Assembly: GCA_033807775.1 (NCBI GenBank)
Contig: CM066313.1
Coordinates: 84,135,484-84,199,483, forward strand
Direction: 5' to 3'
DNA from: Saussurea involucrata
Lineage: Eukaryota > Streptophyta > Magnoliopsida > Asterales > Asteraceae
Length of the DNA: 64,000 bases
The notes below the pieces were generated by a model. It was not told where the DNA came from, ran no database searches, and was given only the letters and a program-made list of their open reading frames with translations. This document shows, one piece after another, positions 1 through 12,650 of the stretch (position 1 is its first letter; every line of letters starts with the position of its first letter). The position numbers and the translations under genes are program-made.

Positions 1-716
1 TATTACTTGATGTTCTTGTCATTCCTGACTTTCATGTTAATTTACTTTCTGTTCATAAACTTGCTAGGGACAGTAAAATTTTCGTTGAGTTTGATGAATT
101 TAGATGTTATTTACTTCAGGGTTCATTTCCAACGAAACTTGTGGGGACTGGTAGTGAACTTGGAGGACTGTATTTTTTTTAATCAATTTTCTAAGGGTGA
201 GAACTTTGATTCTAAGGTGCTAAATAGTAAATCTAATACTTCAAATATGTATATTGTATGTTATGTTTTACGTCAACTGGGGCATAGTAGACTAGGTTAT
301 CCTGCTGATCAAGCTCTTGCTTGTTTAAAGGAAAAATTAGCTCTTGGAAATAATTCTTACTCTCCTCCTTGTGACATATGTCACATGGCTAAACAGACTA
401 GAGATAAGTTTAATTTGAGCAATCATTCTACAACTAGTTTGGGTGAACTAGTACATCTAGATTTGTGGGGCCCTTATAAGGTCCCTAGTAAAGAAGGATA
501 CAGATATTTTTTTACTGTTGTGGATGATTTTACTAGATCTGTGTGGGTTTATCTGTTGAGAAGCAAGGATGAGGTGTTTGATAATATTGTTGTGTTTCAC
601 AGTTTGTTGATTACCCAGTTTGGCAAACGTGTGAAAATTGCCAGGAGCGATAATGGTACTGAGTTTGTTAATCAAAAATTGGGTGAGTTTTTTTAAAACA
701 AAAGGAATAATACATC
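1..716 (+). pseudogene. Element G: Copia pol fragment (pre-integrase, integrase core 5' part)
   Basis: This is the left surviving piece of a Copia polyprotein. Reading starts in one frame (LLSVHKLARDSKIF-type pre-integrase residues, 1-178) and moves to another near a T tract at 172-181. It continues with a zinc-binding region in which CDIC (about 370-381) is kept and one expected His is Tyr (LGYP). The integrase core follows, with HLDLWGP (first Asp) and RSDNGTEF (second Asp, about 645-668). A run of seven T at 688-694 shifts the frame to a stop at 694-696. The element enters the window from the left, so its 5' LTR and gag are not seen. Pol resumes at 26,157 after the insertion of element A. 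It is non-functional. Family assignment is strong from motif order. Confidence 0.9.
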
Positions 717-2481
717 TGTAACATCCCAAAAAATACAATAGACATCAATAGCATTAAATCATAACATTTAAAACATTAGGGTCCCAAAATTTCATTAAAT
801 CAATCAAAAACTTAGATTGGCGGAAACAACCTATACACAACTGAGAATAATCTAACTTCTACAAGAAGCACTTGTACCGTCTCTAGCTGCATATGTACGC
901 TATCTTGCTCCTGCTCACTTACTTAAGCCTCTTACTACTTGCTTACCTGAAAATGGTTTAATTTTGAAAAGCGAGGGTTAGACCAAAAGGTCTAGTGAAT
1001 TCCCTCCGAAAACAACATATATAAACAGTGGGAAAAATCGTTTATAACATTCATCATCAAACTTCACATAACGTCAAACATGGTACTGCACCGTATAATT
1101 GATCACATAAACATTCCGCGATCGGGGCCCCCAGCAGACTCCCCTCTCGCCCCGTATCGGGGCCCAAGCAGACTCCCCTCTACCCGAATAGAAGGGAAAC
1201 GAATTCCAACCTATCGGTCTGTCATACATATCCAAGGGATCATCGGATCCCGAGGCTCTCTGATCCCACAGTGCAGACCGACTCCACATAGCACATCATT
1301 CATTTCATAAAACATGCAACTTAGAATCTTTGTAAATCATAGTTCTCATTTCATCATGCCAAACATTCTTTTAGATAAAATAAGTATTTTCATGGGAAAC
1401 ATGCACATCATTTCGTAAACATTTCATGCTCGTAAAGAACCATAATCAGTTAAAAAGCATTTAACATCTTACATCGTAAAAAGGGTTTAGGGAACTCACC
1501 TTTGGTTAGTGCTGAAAGCACTCCTTAAATATCTCCAAGCTAATCCAATCGAACACCTAAGGGCATTAGATTCGTATCAGTTTAAACGGTTCGACCCTAC
1601 TGTCCAGTTAACACTCTCCAGACACTAACACTTATCGGACGCAGGGACTTTCCGGACACCACTATCCGGACATACAACTTTCTGGAAGACTTACCCGGAC
1701 AGCCAAACTATCCGGAAGATTTTATCCGGACAGTCGGAACTATCCGGACGATCCTACCCGGACAGTAAATTCGTCCAGACACTACACAACATCCGGACAC
1801 CACTTGTCCGGACACCCCAAACATTCCGGATACTAACCTGGTGAAGAAAGTTTCCGGACGCGGCGATTTTTGTATTAGTCGCAGAGGATTAACCCTTTTC
1901 GCCCTAAAACTCACCACTACTTCCAGATATTGAATACAGGTCGGCGATTAACACACTAACCCATTCTTAAACCTCTCTTAAACAATTTAATGGGGGAAAC
2001 ACAAAGGACACCATAAAACTCAAGTTTCTCCTCACCAAAACCCAACACATTTCACAAACTTAAAAGAGAGGAAGGATTAATAATTACCTGCACATTCTAC
2101 TGGTTATCCCAACGATTCAGCTGCCAAACTCCTTCCTCCTCTTCAATTGCCAAAAACCTTTTTCTCTTGTATTCTCTCTTAGCCGCACCCTCTCTCTCAC
2201 ACACACACTGGAGTAATAGCTAAAATGAAGAAGTTAGGGTTTCTCTAGCCCTTTTTATACTTTGTCCAATAAACACCAAACTTCTAATTGCTTCACACTT
2301 GGACCACAAAACTTTCTTATTTCGAAATTCTTTCACAAATTCTAATTACCAACCAAGATTACAAACCTCGGTTATTACATCTTAGACTTTTAATTCTTTG
2401 ACATCCACCACCAAGCTTCTCAAAGATTTGACTTTGGCTACCAAACTTTTAAATCTTAATTACAAATTTCGGGTTATTACA
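717..2481 (-). repeat. 3' LTR of element A
   Basis: This 1,765-bp LTR begins TGTAACATCCC and ends GGGTTATTACA on the plus strand. It aligns end to end with 16,019-17,090 plus 25,465-26,156. It contains a cluster of CCGG-centred motifs (separate entry) and GGTTAGACCAAAAGGTCTAG (972-991), which resembles AGACCACAAGGTCTAACCC in the LTR of B when read on the opposite strand. Short open frames here are chance. Confidence 0.9.
1648..1858. repeat. CCGG motif cluster in the LTR of A
   Basis: Eleven CCGG cores occur within about 210 bp, mostly as TATCCGGACA, TTCCGGACAC or TACCCGGACA. Spacing is irregular, so this is a motif cluster and not a simple tandem repeat. The equivalent stretch lies in the 5' LTR around 16,915-17,060. 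Each core is a CG plus CHG methylation target. Similar clusters lie in the B LTR and the D leader. Confidence 0.75.
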
Positions 2482-5400
2482 ACACTCCCCCCTTAAAAGA
2501 ATTCAGTCCCCGGAATTCCTCATTGGAAAAGATGTAGGTAACTTGCCCACACCAAAACTGACACTTCCCAATGGTATCGCCACTTCTGACTCAGTCAACC
2601 ACCACAATAAATTCGAAACATGGAACATTGGATGCATTCCCTTCAGTTCTTACGGTAACTCCATAGGCTACTACTTCTACTCGGTCAATCATGACAATAG
2701 AAGATTAAATAAGGCTTCTCATACACCTATACTTCCTTTAAGGAGGAACTTGGCGGAATCCCCTGCTACAACACGAGGTTCACTTACCAAAAACAATCAC
2801 TCACTTGACAGCTTGGCACAAGGCCAACCCCGTACATCCCGACAACTCACAACCCAGAGTTCCTTCATCGTATTACAAGCGATTCTAGACTACTTCTCCC
2901 AACCAACAATCGTCTAAGCAGATAACCTTTCCCTTTCTCGAACCACCTCGACCACAGTTCGTCAACCATCTCTCACATCCTCACCACTTCACCATTCCAT
3001 ACTTATACGTAACTAAGAGTAGGAACCTCCAAACCCATCATTGAAGCGTTCCCCTATTCGAATTAAACTTCTCCTGAAACATATCAATTCCTCGCTGATT
3101 GCCACGTTCGTTCAGTCATATAAAACATAACTCCGGTTATCCTCACTCAACTGGGAGGAATAACCATGGTCACACCATACTATTCTCAATATCTTAACGC
3201 TGAACAATCAATTCGTCTGAACACTTCTCACAACATTGCTAACTTAACTCATTCAACTGCCTTATCCACTTCTTTCCTGCACAACACAAACACAATTTCC
3301 TTTCTCAATATGCTTTCCAGAAGTTTGCACACTTATCGATGGTGACTTCCACACTACTCCACCTTTCAGTGTTACTGTCAAGCTTACTACCTCCAACCTA
3401 CTCACTTGTTCCGACATACTATCCTCACCTCCCCACGTTAGCGTGGAGCACTGCCCACCAACATTACTTGCCCCTCTCTTCTGACCATTCCCATGCTGAA
3501 AATACTTTCTCATTACTGTACATAACCAAACGGTTGCACTAAAATTCTAACTTAAGGCATTCAACCAAATCACCTCGAACTGACACTAGTGTTTGATGTT
3601 ACTACACATTCTTTGATCTTCAACTATTACCTCCTCGGATAATCCTTTCACCCATAGGAAACAATTCTCCTTCCTTAAAGATTTCCCATCTACTGCACCA
3701 CATTTTGATTAACCCAACCATCATCTCCTTTAAACTTACAGTGATTTCAATAATATACTTACTTAGCGACTCACATAGCCAGAAAAACGCTTGGTCTCTC
3801 GTTTGGGCAAGCACTCATTACTGCTCTGACATTCTACTCCGGTAATAGACGTATCACACTGCCACTTACAACTACGTGCTCCAACCACTTGCTAAACAAT
3901 TCGCACATCTCATCCGAAATCCCGAAAAGGCTTCCATCTAATGTTTCATCTTTCTAACCTCACGTTACTACAACACCAGCTGGTACATTTAACTTGGCAA
4001 CTATTGCCACTACATAACCGTACATTCCTCACTCATAACATCACACTGCAGACCAAATCTCTCATGGCCATCCATACACAATTCAAGCTCGCCTTCAAAT
4101 TTTCCTGCATAAACCATCGAGTCTATCTCGCTACTTTGTCCTTTCTTACTCTAGTTGAACTATAACTCCCTCGTTACCACTTAGCTCAAATGTAATCGTT
4201 CTTGCTAGCTCTCTACGATCTGAGCCCTTACATAAACAGGGCACATTCCCTTATTGGACGATATAATTTACACACTCGCTCCATTCGTGCTACATGCCTT
4301 ATCCTTCTACGAATCCTCCATACCTCGTAAGTAGAACGCTTATCCAAGACAACAGTCTCTCACTAACTTAACACCTCTACAAGGTGTTCTATCAACTTTC
4401 ACTCTCCTGGTTCAAGTCTTCGGCCTCAGCCCACTTACACCAATGCCGACTTCAACATCAATAGTCAACTTGTTGATACTTTCTGAACCTATTCTTAAAC
4501 ATGGGTTCCTTACGGAACCTATTCCTTCCAACACATCATAATCAAATTCATAATCCGTCGCCCTTATTTCAAAACTTACTCATGCAACGTCAATATTACT
4601 AGCTCACCTCGAAACTCATATCTCCACGCCATGGACATTTCATTCTTCCTCACCGCACTACTCTTAACGAGTTGCTAAAACCAACACCTGGAAGGCTTCT
4701 AGTCCTTCCTCCGGACACAACCGATACTATAATCCCTTTCTGATTCTTTCACTGTCCAAATCTCTTCTTGAACACATATATCAAAACTACAACGTCATCC
4801 CCTAATTTGACCAACCCCTCTCCACTCTCGGAGTTCTTCCTTAGCTTAAAATGTAATACTCTATGACCTAGTGAGTTCATAGCCTTCATGCATGACAACG
4901 CAGTAAATAAATCATTCCACACATTTTATCATTTTAAATAAACAACATTTGGAAACAACTTGGGTACACACTACCCCATTACTATTATAACTTCAATGCC
5001 CTGCACAACGATTCGGGAATCGCTTGCATGCATCTTCCCGTGAACCTTAATCTTACTCAATCTGAACGAAGTTATTACGACAGTAATACATTGAATGAAA
5101 ATCCTTTCATACGACACAATTCTGAAGGAAATTACTGACACCAATTAAACCAGTCGGTAATCACATTCTTTTGTATGATATCAACAGGTCAATACTCATT
5201 TGATTGTAAAAGTTTTGTTGGCAAACGTTTTCTTGACCTTTTTGTAACAATTTAACTTATCATTAAAAGTGTGAAATACTTTGCAAATCGTTAAGCTCAA
5301 AATTTCAATGTGCAATGTGAATGAAATCACCTTTTCTTTAAACATACGCGTGCACATTCTGACTCATTTTCGATCAAAATTTATATTTACACATTTAACT

Positions 5401-6175
5401 TAAATTGTGAAAATTTTCATGTTACATAAAAGAACGCCATGCATGAGACTCTACTTGCAATTGAAGGCTACTCACTCTAACAAGGTCAATCGCTTTACTC
5501 ACGCAACTTATCCTTGACACTTTACCTACGACCAATGGTCGCCCTCTCGGTCATGCAACAACTTGTTGTACATGCGTTCTACATCTCACTTACTCAACCA
5601 TTTCGTACTACTTTCGTTCTGATCAACTATCTCACTTTCTATTTCCACATGCTTTCATTTCACTATAGGTATCTTATTTCATTTTCCCTGCCATTGAAAA
5701 GCTCGATCAAAAAGTCAGAGCTTCATTGACACTTTCAAGATTTCGACACAGTCTTTCCTTACCATCCTGACTGATCAATTCCAAGATTTCTAGAACTGTG
5801 ACTCTCCCGAAACAGGAGTCTTACTCAAACTCGAACATTCTTCCTCTCCGAATCCACGAAGAGCTACCTCTAGACGACTCATAACACTCTATACAACATT
5901 TCTTCTCTACGATGTATACGTACATCACATCATAAATGACTTCTCATGAAACTTCCTCAACAAGGGGTCTCAGTCTACCCCTCAGGGGTCTTGCTGACAT
6001 TCTAAAGTACTGAAACACGACATAAACACTAGGTTCTGACCACCACTTCGGAATAATAAGGTAGGTTAAGCACATACATGTACCTGTAAGTTCGCAATTT
6101 CACTGGCTAGGTGAAATCTCAAACTTAACTTATATGACAGTCCTCAGTACCCTATTAGTCTTATCTCTATAATAG
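2482..6175 (-). pseudogene. Eroded internal region of element A
   Basis: About 3.7 kb with no long frame on either strand. Its ends still show descent from a B-type chromovirus. At the minus-strand 3' end (about 2,525-2,575) a degenerate chromodomain tail is readable (HWE...SYLHLF against TWES...KYPHLF in B), followed by GAATTCCGGGGACTGAATTC and the polypurine tract, as in B. At the other end (about 6,000-6,110) the leader segment CACCT(A/G)GCCAGTG...TTACAGGTACATGT matches B at 18,989-19,025, and an ATG follows with only about 16 codons before a stop. The middle is unrecognisable to me. The rest of the leader is at 15,877-16,018. Confidence 0.7.
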
Positions 6176-6872
6176 TGTAACACCCTCAAAATTGGGATGA
6201 GCAACTAACTTTAATTTGAATAAATTAAACTAAAAGACGATAAAATTTCTTCTACATATCATCCTTGAAAATACCTCAAAGTTTAAACATCACAAATTAA
6301 ACAGCTAACAACTCTAGGCGGGTGTTACTTAACCCAAATAAAAGTTTCTAATCCCAAAAGTGCGGAAGACTTCGCTAAGCATCTCACTTCCCGTGCACTC
6401 TACTAGCACTCATCACTTCGCAGTGTAGCTAAAGCTATTCCCAACCTGAACCTGTTGCACATGCCGACAAATGAAAAGGTTAGGCTAACGCCTAGTGAGT
6501 TCAAGAGTTTACATCATGAGCAAATCATTTAATAAATCAACAACTTCAACTTAATAAATGATTTTCTAAAAGGGTTTGTATAAAACTCACATCAAGAGTT
6601 AATTAATGATAATTTCTCAAATAATCGCCACTGCGAATAAAACTCCAATAGTTAAAACATCCAATAAGGATGTAACATAAATCCATCCATCAATCATGGA
6701 AAACAATCCATATGCATATAATATAACCTCAACAACGCGAATAAATAAAATACCCGAAATCAACACCCTTCGGTGACGGGGGAGACCCGATCTCATCGAA
6801 TGTGGCAAACACATAAATTAAACCACAATTAAATAAATGCAAGTAAGCTTCTTGGATGTGGAAAATGGATGA

Positions 6873-7178
6873 CATCAACCATACTAGGTCTTTAGTCAAT
6901 CCTCGGCATCAATCATACTAGATCTTTAGCCCATCTTAGACATCAACCATACTAGGTCTTTAGTCCATCTCAGACATCAACCATACTAGGTCTTTAGTCC
7001 GTATTCGGCATCAACCATACTACGTCTTTAGCCCCTCTTAGACATCAACCATACTAGGTGTTTAGTCCATCTCAGACATCAACCATACTAGGTCTTTAGT
7101 CCGTTTTCGGCATCAACCATACTAGGTCTTTAGCCCCTCTTAGACATCAACCATACTAGGTCTTTAGTCCATTTAAAA
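6873..7178. repeat. 34-bp tandem array in element C
   Basis: Nine units start (at CATC) at 6,873, 6,907, 6,941, 6,975, 7,009, 7,043, 7,077, 7,111 and 7,145, exactly 34 bp apart. The core is CATCAACCATACTAGGTCTT followed by TAGTCC or TAGCCC and a variable AGA or CGG linker. Some neighbours alternate the linker, hinting at a 68-bp super-unit. A diverged tenth unit ends near 7,215. Confidence 0.9.
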
Positions 7179-7893
7179 CCACCAAGTTCAACCATACTAG
7201 GTCTTTACCTTGGAAACTTACCATCCAAAACAAGCTTACTTAACTTAAAATTTTATACATGACCTCAAAAGAATAACCAATGCATTCAAATCATGTAAAC
7301 ATCAAATATAATGCAATTCATGCAATTCAAACCCCAAGCCCACGTCGAGCTTATAAGAACCGGGCGAATGCCCTCGAGACTCAATAAAGTCCAAAACCGA
7401 GCCCTCTGCTCAAAAGATCTAATGACCGTCTATCAACATCAATTCATGCAAATTAAATGCATCTAACTCACATCATGCAACACACGCTCCGAGGCATGAT
7501 AATCTCACAACCCCTTCATTGCCACCTTCCCAATGAAATCAAATCATATATGCATCTACATGTATACGTATATGTAACTCTTTCATAACTCAACAATGCA
7601 TATAACTCACCAAGGTTCATTAGTCCCAAAGGTACTAAGAATACAAAATCCTCAAACGGTCTTCACACACAAGACCAACACTTAAACCGGCACGTATTCA
7701 AATAAAATGCGATTAAACATATAACACACCCAAGACTCCACCCCGAGCCACTAAAACCAGCAAACACTCAAAAGACTCATCTGAGTATAAATTAAGCCTT
7801 TAAGGCCAAAATAAACGTTTGGTTAAATACGTGTCACTCACACGGTTACGTAAACCAAAATGCATCGTTACCCAAAATCTTTACCTTTTAATT

Positions 7894-8866
7894 TGTTGAT
7901 CCAAACCCTCAGTGATTTGATAATGACCCTCTCTTAATACTTAGTGAAAATTGTAAGTAAACAATATGTATCAGAGTTTCACTATCGCTGATAAGTACTA
8001 AGATCTTACAGTACCGCTGATTGGAACTCTCGCTCTTTAGATTAAACATTCAGCGAACACTGTTCACCATAATACTCTGAGTCTGTTCAGTACTTATGGT
8101 GATCGCTGATAAGTTAGTTGTTTACTTATGATCTCTGAAGACAAGTTTCACGTCAACATAGGTTCTACGCTGAAGTCGAAGATCAAGCTCAAGAACCAGC
8201 GACAAGTCTCCTAATGAACTGATGCGGATCTGCGATGACTCAGATTTGTCCACTCAACGTGAAGTATCAAGTACAAGACTTCAGCTGTCGCTGAACTTTA
8301 TCATTCGCTGATAAACAATGATGAAGCGCTGAATCAACGAAAAGCTGATCATGAAGTCCTCCGTACAAAGTACTTTTGTCTTAACCACCCTTGCACGACT
8401 CCGTACGAGATGTCAGAAAAAGAACCTCCTTATTGTCTGAAATCGTACAACCACTCTGATACTACACTGTTCATTCATGCTGCTACTAAGGTTGTCTACA
8501 AAGGTCAATGACATACAACCAATCAGCTGCTGCCATGTGTAAAGTGTATACTGCCATGCATTAAATGCATGCAGTATATAAGAAGAAGAACTCACTTCAT
8601 TTTGAAGTAACTTGCTAACTCTGTTAAGTTCATCTTCTTATCTTGATAAAGGGTATTATTAGTAATTTCCTTATCTTTCTTAGTGCAAGAAACTTAGTGT
8701 TCCAACTTGTTTAGATTTAGGTTTATCCTTAATCTTGTTTCCGCAACAAGCTGTAAATTGTTAATGATTTATCAATAAACAATTTAGAAAAGTAAAATCT
8801 GTGTGTTTGTATTCAACCCCCCCCCCCCCCCCTTCTACAAACTTGTATAGCCCTTCGGGACCAACA
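7894..8866 (+). mobile_element. Element E: Copia-type solo LTR in C, TSD TAATT
   Basis: The ends TGTTGATCC...GGACCAACA form a near-perfect 9-bp inverted repeat, and TAATT flanks both sides (7,889-7,893; 8,867-8,871). Length is 973 bp. A TATA-like box TATATAAG lies at 8,575-8,582, and a run of 16 C at 8,817-8,832 precedes the 3' end, a pattern common in Copia LTR ends. No internal region is present, consistent with LTR-LTR recombination. Orientation is inferred from TATA box and C-run order. Confidence 0.85.
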
Positions 8867-9051
8867 TAATTCCTCAATTGGCCTTCGGCCCCAAAATGAA
8901 TGTTTACAACTCTTAAAACACTCACATGGTCGGATTTACCAAAATCCCCAACCCACACGTTCGCACTTTAAAATATGCCACATCATAGTTATCACATAAT
9001 CACAAAAACACTAAAATGTAGTTTGACCAAATCCTCTTCACTTAAGCAATA

Positions 9052-9427
9052 TGTGAGTCCCAGTTTGATCAGGTAACAATAAATCAGTAAACAATAACAC
9101 GAACAATTGATTATTTCAATCTGTCATCCCTCTTTTATTCAGAAATCAAGATAGTTACAAATGTTAGAATGAAGAACACAACTATCTCTTTCTCTCTCTA
9201 ATGAATATCTTGGATGGCTAATCAATTGCTAACCTAATTCTAAAGGTTAACATAACCTTAAATACCTAGGCCTTAAACACAATGGCCCATGGCCCAACAA
9301 TCTAATCTAAGCCCAATTAATAATAATTAAGGCTTTTACAATAATAAACCACTATAATTAAACTAATTACGCTTTATATAATTATTTATATATCTTTCTA
9401 ATATGTAGGACATTTATGGTCCTAACA
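9052..9427 (-). repeat. 3' LTR of element D
   Basis: This 376-bp copy begins TGTGAGTCCCAG and ends GGTCCTAACA. It differs from the 5' copy by a few substitutions and by CT-repeat length near 9,185. The polypurine tract (plus strand CTCCCCCTAAAG) follows directly. Confidence 0.9.
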
Positions 9428-9429
9428 AT

Positions 9430-11153
9430 CTCCCCCTAAAGATATATAAATAAAAATCGGTCTCGAAGTCTTCAGATCTTGATCTTCTCTTCCTTCTTTT
9501 GAATCATTGGAAGACTTCGGTGTTGCTTGTCTTCAAGTCTTTTAATGCTCCCCCTTGAATAAAGCTCTTGGTCTTTAAATCTTCAACGAATCTGTCTTTG
9601 ACCCGCGAGTTGAATTTGCTTTCAGCTTCAGCGTTAAGAACTTGTAGACCCAATATGCTCGGAACAGATCAATCATTCGATTAAGAATTTATCAACAGTT
9701 ACTCCCCCTCGGCTTTTGCATGGGGACTTCTTTACTCCCCCTCGGCTTTTGCAAACTCCCCCTCAACTTGATATTCGGTGTCTTTGAATCTGTACCCTTT
9801 CTCCCCCTCATGATGAGTAGGAGAATCCGGAGCATCATGCACGTTCAAAGACAATAGTGACGAGTAGCAAAAAAAATCCGATCAAACGTTAAGTAACCAG
9901 AATAGGGTAAAAAACTAACACAGAAACACGTTAGTAACTGTTATCACAACAATTAAAAAATTGTGTGGCCTATGTTCAGAGTTGTCAATGAGCTATCTCT
10001 GATAGGACTTCCAGTTATCACTGAAGTAAAATATTGAAAATTACTTCTCAAACTGTTCCGGCAATATCACAAAGATATGCAATTGGAATCACAAAGACTC
10101 GTGCATGTGTGAAAGAAAATAAATGATATATGTTAGGCTCAAAAATTGATTTAACTCGGGACGCAAGTTAAAATCAATTGACACGGTGAATAGAATATGA
10201 AGTTCGGAGACCGGAGCTCGTGTCTTCCTTTTTCAATATCTAAGACCTCCGAGTGAGGAATAGATAGATTATGTGCTAATCTCCGTGAATATATGAAACA
10301 AGCATCTGTTGGGAGATACTTTAGTGGATGGGTGGGGTGACACAAGTTATCGACACTGGGTCCATGTCTGTTTCAATACTCATCTCCAAAGAACGAGAAT
10401 GAATAGATTGTGTGGTTACCCGGATAACTGACTCGGTTTGGTAAGGACCAATATTTCTTTTAAGTCCTGTCACAGCCTCACCATATTCTTTTCTCTCCAA
10501 ACTCATCTATCATCTAGACCCCTCACTGATGTCTATAATGGATGTGTTTCTTGGGTAGGTCCTTCCGGTTCAGGATAGACCATAGAAACGATGTTAATCC
10601 TAACACTCCTTTCATGCATCGAGTAAAGCATTTAAGTAAACAGTGAAATACGAGTTCTAAACTGAAATGTTTAGAAGTCAACGCATTTAAGAACGAGTCC
10701 TGATCTGAGTTGATCAGAAGTCATTAAGAGTAAGTCCGAGTTCTGATCTGAAGTAATCAGAAGTCATAGTTGAAATAAAGAGTTTCAAGAAACAACATCA
10801 AGCGCAAAACAGAATGACTCAGTAAGCATAGTGTTTGCAAGAAAGAGACAATGATCAGAAAGTTTAATTGTGAGGAACAAGTCACAATTAATATATCAGA
10901 TAAGAATTGAATCATTAATATGAACTGATGAACTATGAACACAAAGTGGAATTCAAAAACGAGTGTATTTCCATCGAAAAATCAACAAACATTTGAGACA
11001 TGGAAATAACTAAATCAAGAAAGTTATGGACATGGCAATCATAGAAGTTAAACTTAGATAATAACAAACGCAAGTAAGTTATTCAGAATGAATTGCCATG
11101 GTGTTTGAATTCAGTTAGAGTTCACATACCTTGCATAGAATAGTACTCCCCCT
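9430..11153 (-). promoter_or_regulatory. Repeated polypurine-tract-like units in D
   Basis: CTCCCCCT (sense AGGGGGAG) occurs at 9,430-9,437 (the priming tract itself), 9,548-9,555, 9,712-9,719, 9,735-9,742, 9,756-9,763, 9,801-9,808 and 11,146-11,153. Two sit in a repeated CTCCCCCTCGGCTTTTGCA unit about 23 bp apart. Multiple polypurine units between the coding region and the 3' LTR are known in Sirevirus-type Copia elements. Function is inferred. The rest of 9,428-11,237 shows no gene. Confidence 0.6.
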
Positions 11154-11237
11154 CAACATTGGCATAACCTTTGAATGTTCGTCATGTGATGTGAATAATA
11201 GGAATTAAAAATGCACATGACATTCCTGCAAAACAGA

Positions 11238-12650
11238 TTAGACAGATTTTGGTATCCATCTTTTGATGGATCCTTGTTGGTTAGATGCCCTGTGAGGACC
11301 TGGGATACTATAAGTACCATACCAATACTTAGCATGGTATTTCTTCACAAAGTCATTTGTTCCACAGTAAGAACAACACAGCTTCTGTGCAGATAAGCTG
11401 ATCAGTTTATTGACAGAATAAACACGATCAGTTTTCTCAAAAGGTTTAGAATGAAAAGCTTTGTTGTTCTTGTCACTCTTAACAGCGACAAATGACTTTG
11501 GAGTGGGAGAGGATCCTTTAACTCTCCAAACCATGTTTACTTTCTTGAAAATTTGATGATCTTTCTTATCAACATGAGAATTATAGAAATGGTTGGAAGG
11601 TCGAACCTGATCTTTTGGAAAATCATTTGATTTGACAAAATTCTTTGAAGAACGATTTGTAGAAGAAGAACTTGAAGCATAATTAGGTTGAACACCTTTG
11701 AATTTGCTTTCTTCAAGTTTCTTGATTTTAACGGATAAGACATTTCGTTCTTCGAGAATTAAATCAAATTTCTTTTGTAAATTAGATTTAACCATTTGTT
11801 CCTTCAAATTCTCGGTTGCTAATCCAAATAATCTCGTTGTAAGTTTAGTAATCTCAGTCTGAAAGATCTTTCTCTCTTTTGCAAAATCATCTTTCAAACA
11901 TTTAGCCCTAAAACCTTCAACTTTCCCTTTCTCAGACTCTTTGATTAGAATGTCTAATTCTTTCTCCAAATCGAATATTTTCAAAGAAAGTTCTCCATTC
12001 TTTTTAGAGAAAGATTTGCGTTCTAATTCAAATTTCTCTCTTTCTGAAATCAAAACCTTTTCAAAGTCAGAGATCAGTTTTGAAAGTTTTAGACACATAA
12101 GCTCAAGACTTTTCTTCTCTTCAAGAGATTTGGTTGAAAGCCCAGATTGCTTTTGTGTAAGCAATTGTCTTTCCTTTGCAAAACTTTCTTTCTCCTTTTC
12201 AAAAACTTTTTCAAGAGTATATAGTTTACTTTTAAGCTCAAGGTTTTCACAGTTGAGGAGTTTACCTTTCTCTTCTTCTTCAGCAAGCTTCTCAGAACTA
12301 TTCCAGATTTGAGATTTTAGTTCTTTCACTTCCTTGATGTACTTGCTGATCAAATCATCTGATCGCTTGATATTCTTTTCATGTAGTTTTGCTTTCTCTT
12401 TCTCAGTCTCCTTGATATCACCCCGTGAGGATAAATCAGACAACTTCTTTTTCAGCTCAAAGTTTTCAGACTCTAATGCTGTTGCCTTTTCTTCAGATTT
12501 GGAAAGCTTCTCAGAACTTTCAATTGTTTGCAATTTTAGTTCCTCCCGTTCTTTGAGGAGCTTGTCTCTAAATTCATCTGATGACTTGATATTGAAATCA
12601 TACATTTCTTTATAGGCTTTACACTCATGATTGAAGCAATACTTCGACAT
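11238..12650 (-). CDS. Gag-like coiled-coil protein of element D (470 aa)
   Basis: The single uninterrupted frame starts at ATG 12,650 (MSKYCFNHECKAYKEM). Residues ~20-310 are heptad-rich and highly charged (Lys/Glu/Leu, several EKLSKSEEK-like repeats), so a long coiled coil is expected. Residues ~320-420 are basic and Ser-rich. A C-terminal cysteine/histidine knuckle CSYCGTNDFVKKYH is followed by SIPGPHRASNQQGSIKRWIP, a tail typical of the Gag-protease boundary of large plant Copia elements. The knuckle departs from CX2CX4HX4C: Phe and His stand where His and Cys are usual. The N-terminal capsid domain of Copia Gag is absent. Frame intactness over 470 codons suggests recent activity or selection. 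It may assemble with, or parasitise, Gag of an autonomous partner. Confidence 0.75.
   Translation of the reverse strand: MSKYCFNHECKAYKEMYDFNIKSSDEFRDKLLKEREELKLQTIESSEKLSKSEEKATALESENFELKKKLSDLSSRGDIKETEKEKAKLHEKNIKRSDDLISKYIKEVKELKSQIWNSSEKLAEEEEKGKLLNCENLELKSKLYTLEKVFEKEKESFAKERQLLTQKQSGLSTKSLEEKKSLELMCLKLSKLISDFEKVLISEREKFELERKSFSKKNGELSLKIFDLEKELDILIKESEKGKVEGFRAKCLKDDFAKERKIFQTEITKLTTRLFGLATENLKEQMVKSNLQKKFDLILEERNVLSVKIKKLEESKFKGVQPNYASSSSSTNRSSKNFVKSNDFPKDQVRPSNHFYNSHVDKKDHQIFKKVNMVWRVKGSSPTPKSFVAVKSDKNNKAFHSKPFEKTDRVYSVNKLISLSAQKLCCSYCGTNDFVKKYHAKYWYGTYSIPGPHRASNQQGSIKRWIPKSV

Noticed and set aside
1080..1310. Matching open frames at 1,080-1,310 and 16,379-16,609, apparently a conserved small protein
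   Set aside because: They are the same stretch of the two LTRs of element A; conservation reflects LTR identity, not coding.
2543..2917. 124-codon plus-strand frame as a gene
   Set aside because: It opposes the strand of element A, shows no domain, and overlaps the degenerate chromodomain tail and polypurine region.
6860..7220. CRISPR-like array of regularly spaced units
   Set aside because: Units are contiguous 34-bp tandem repeats with no unique spacers, inside a plant LTR.
11941..12312. Plus-strand Ser/Phe-rich frame
   Set aside because: Antisense of the D Gag coiled coil.
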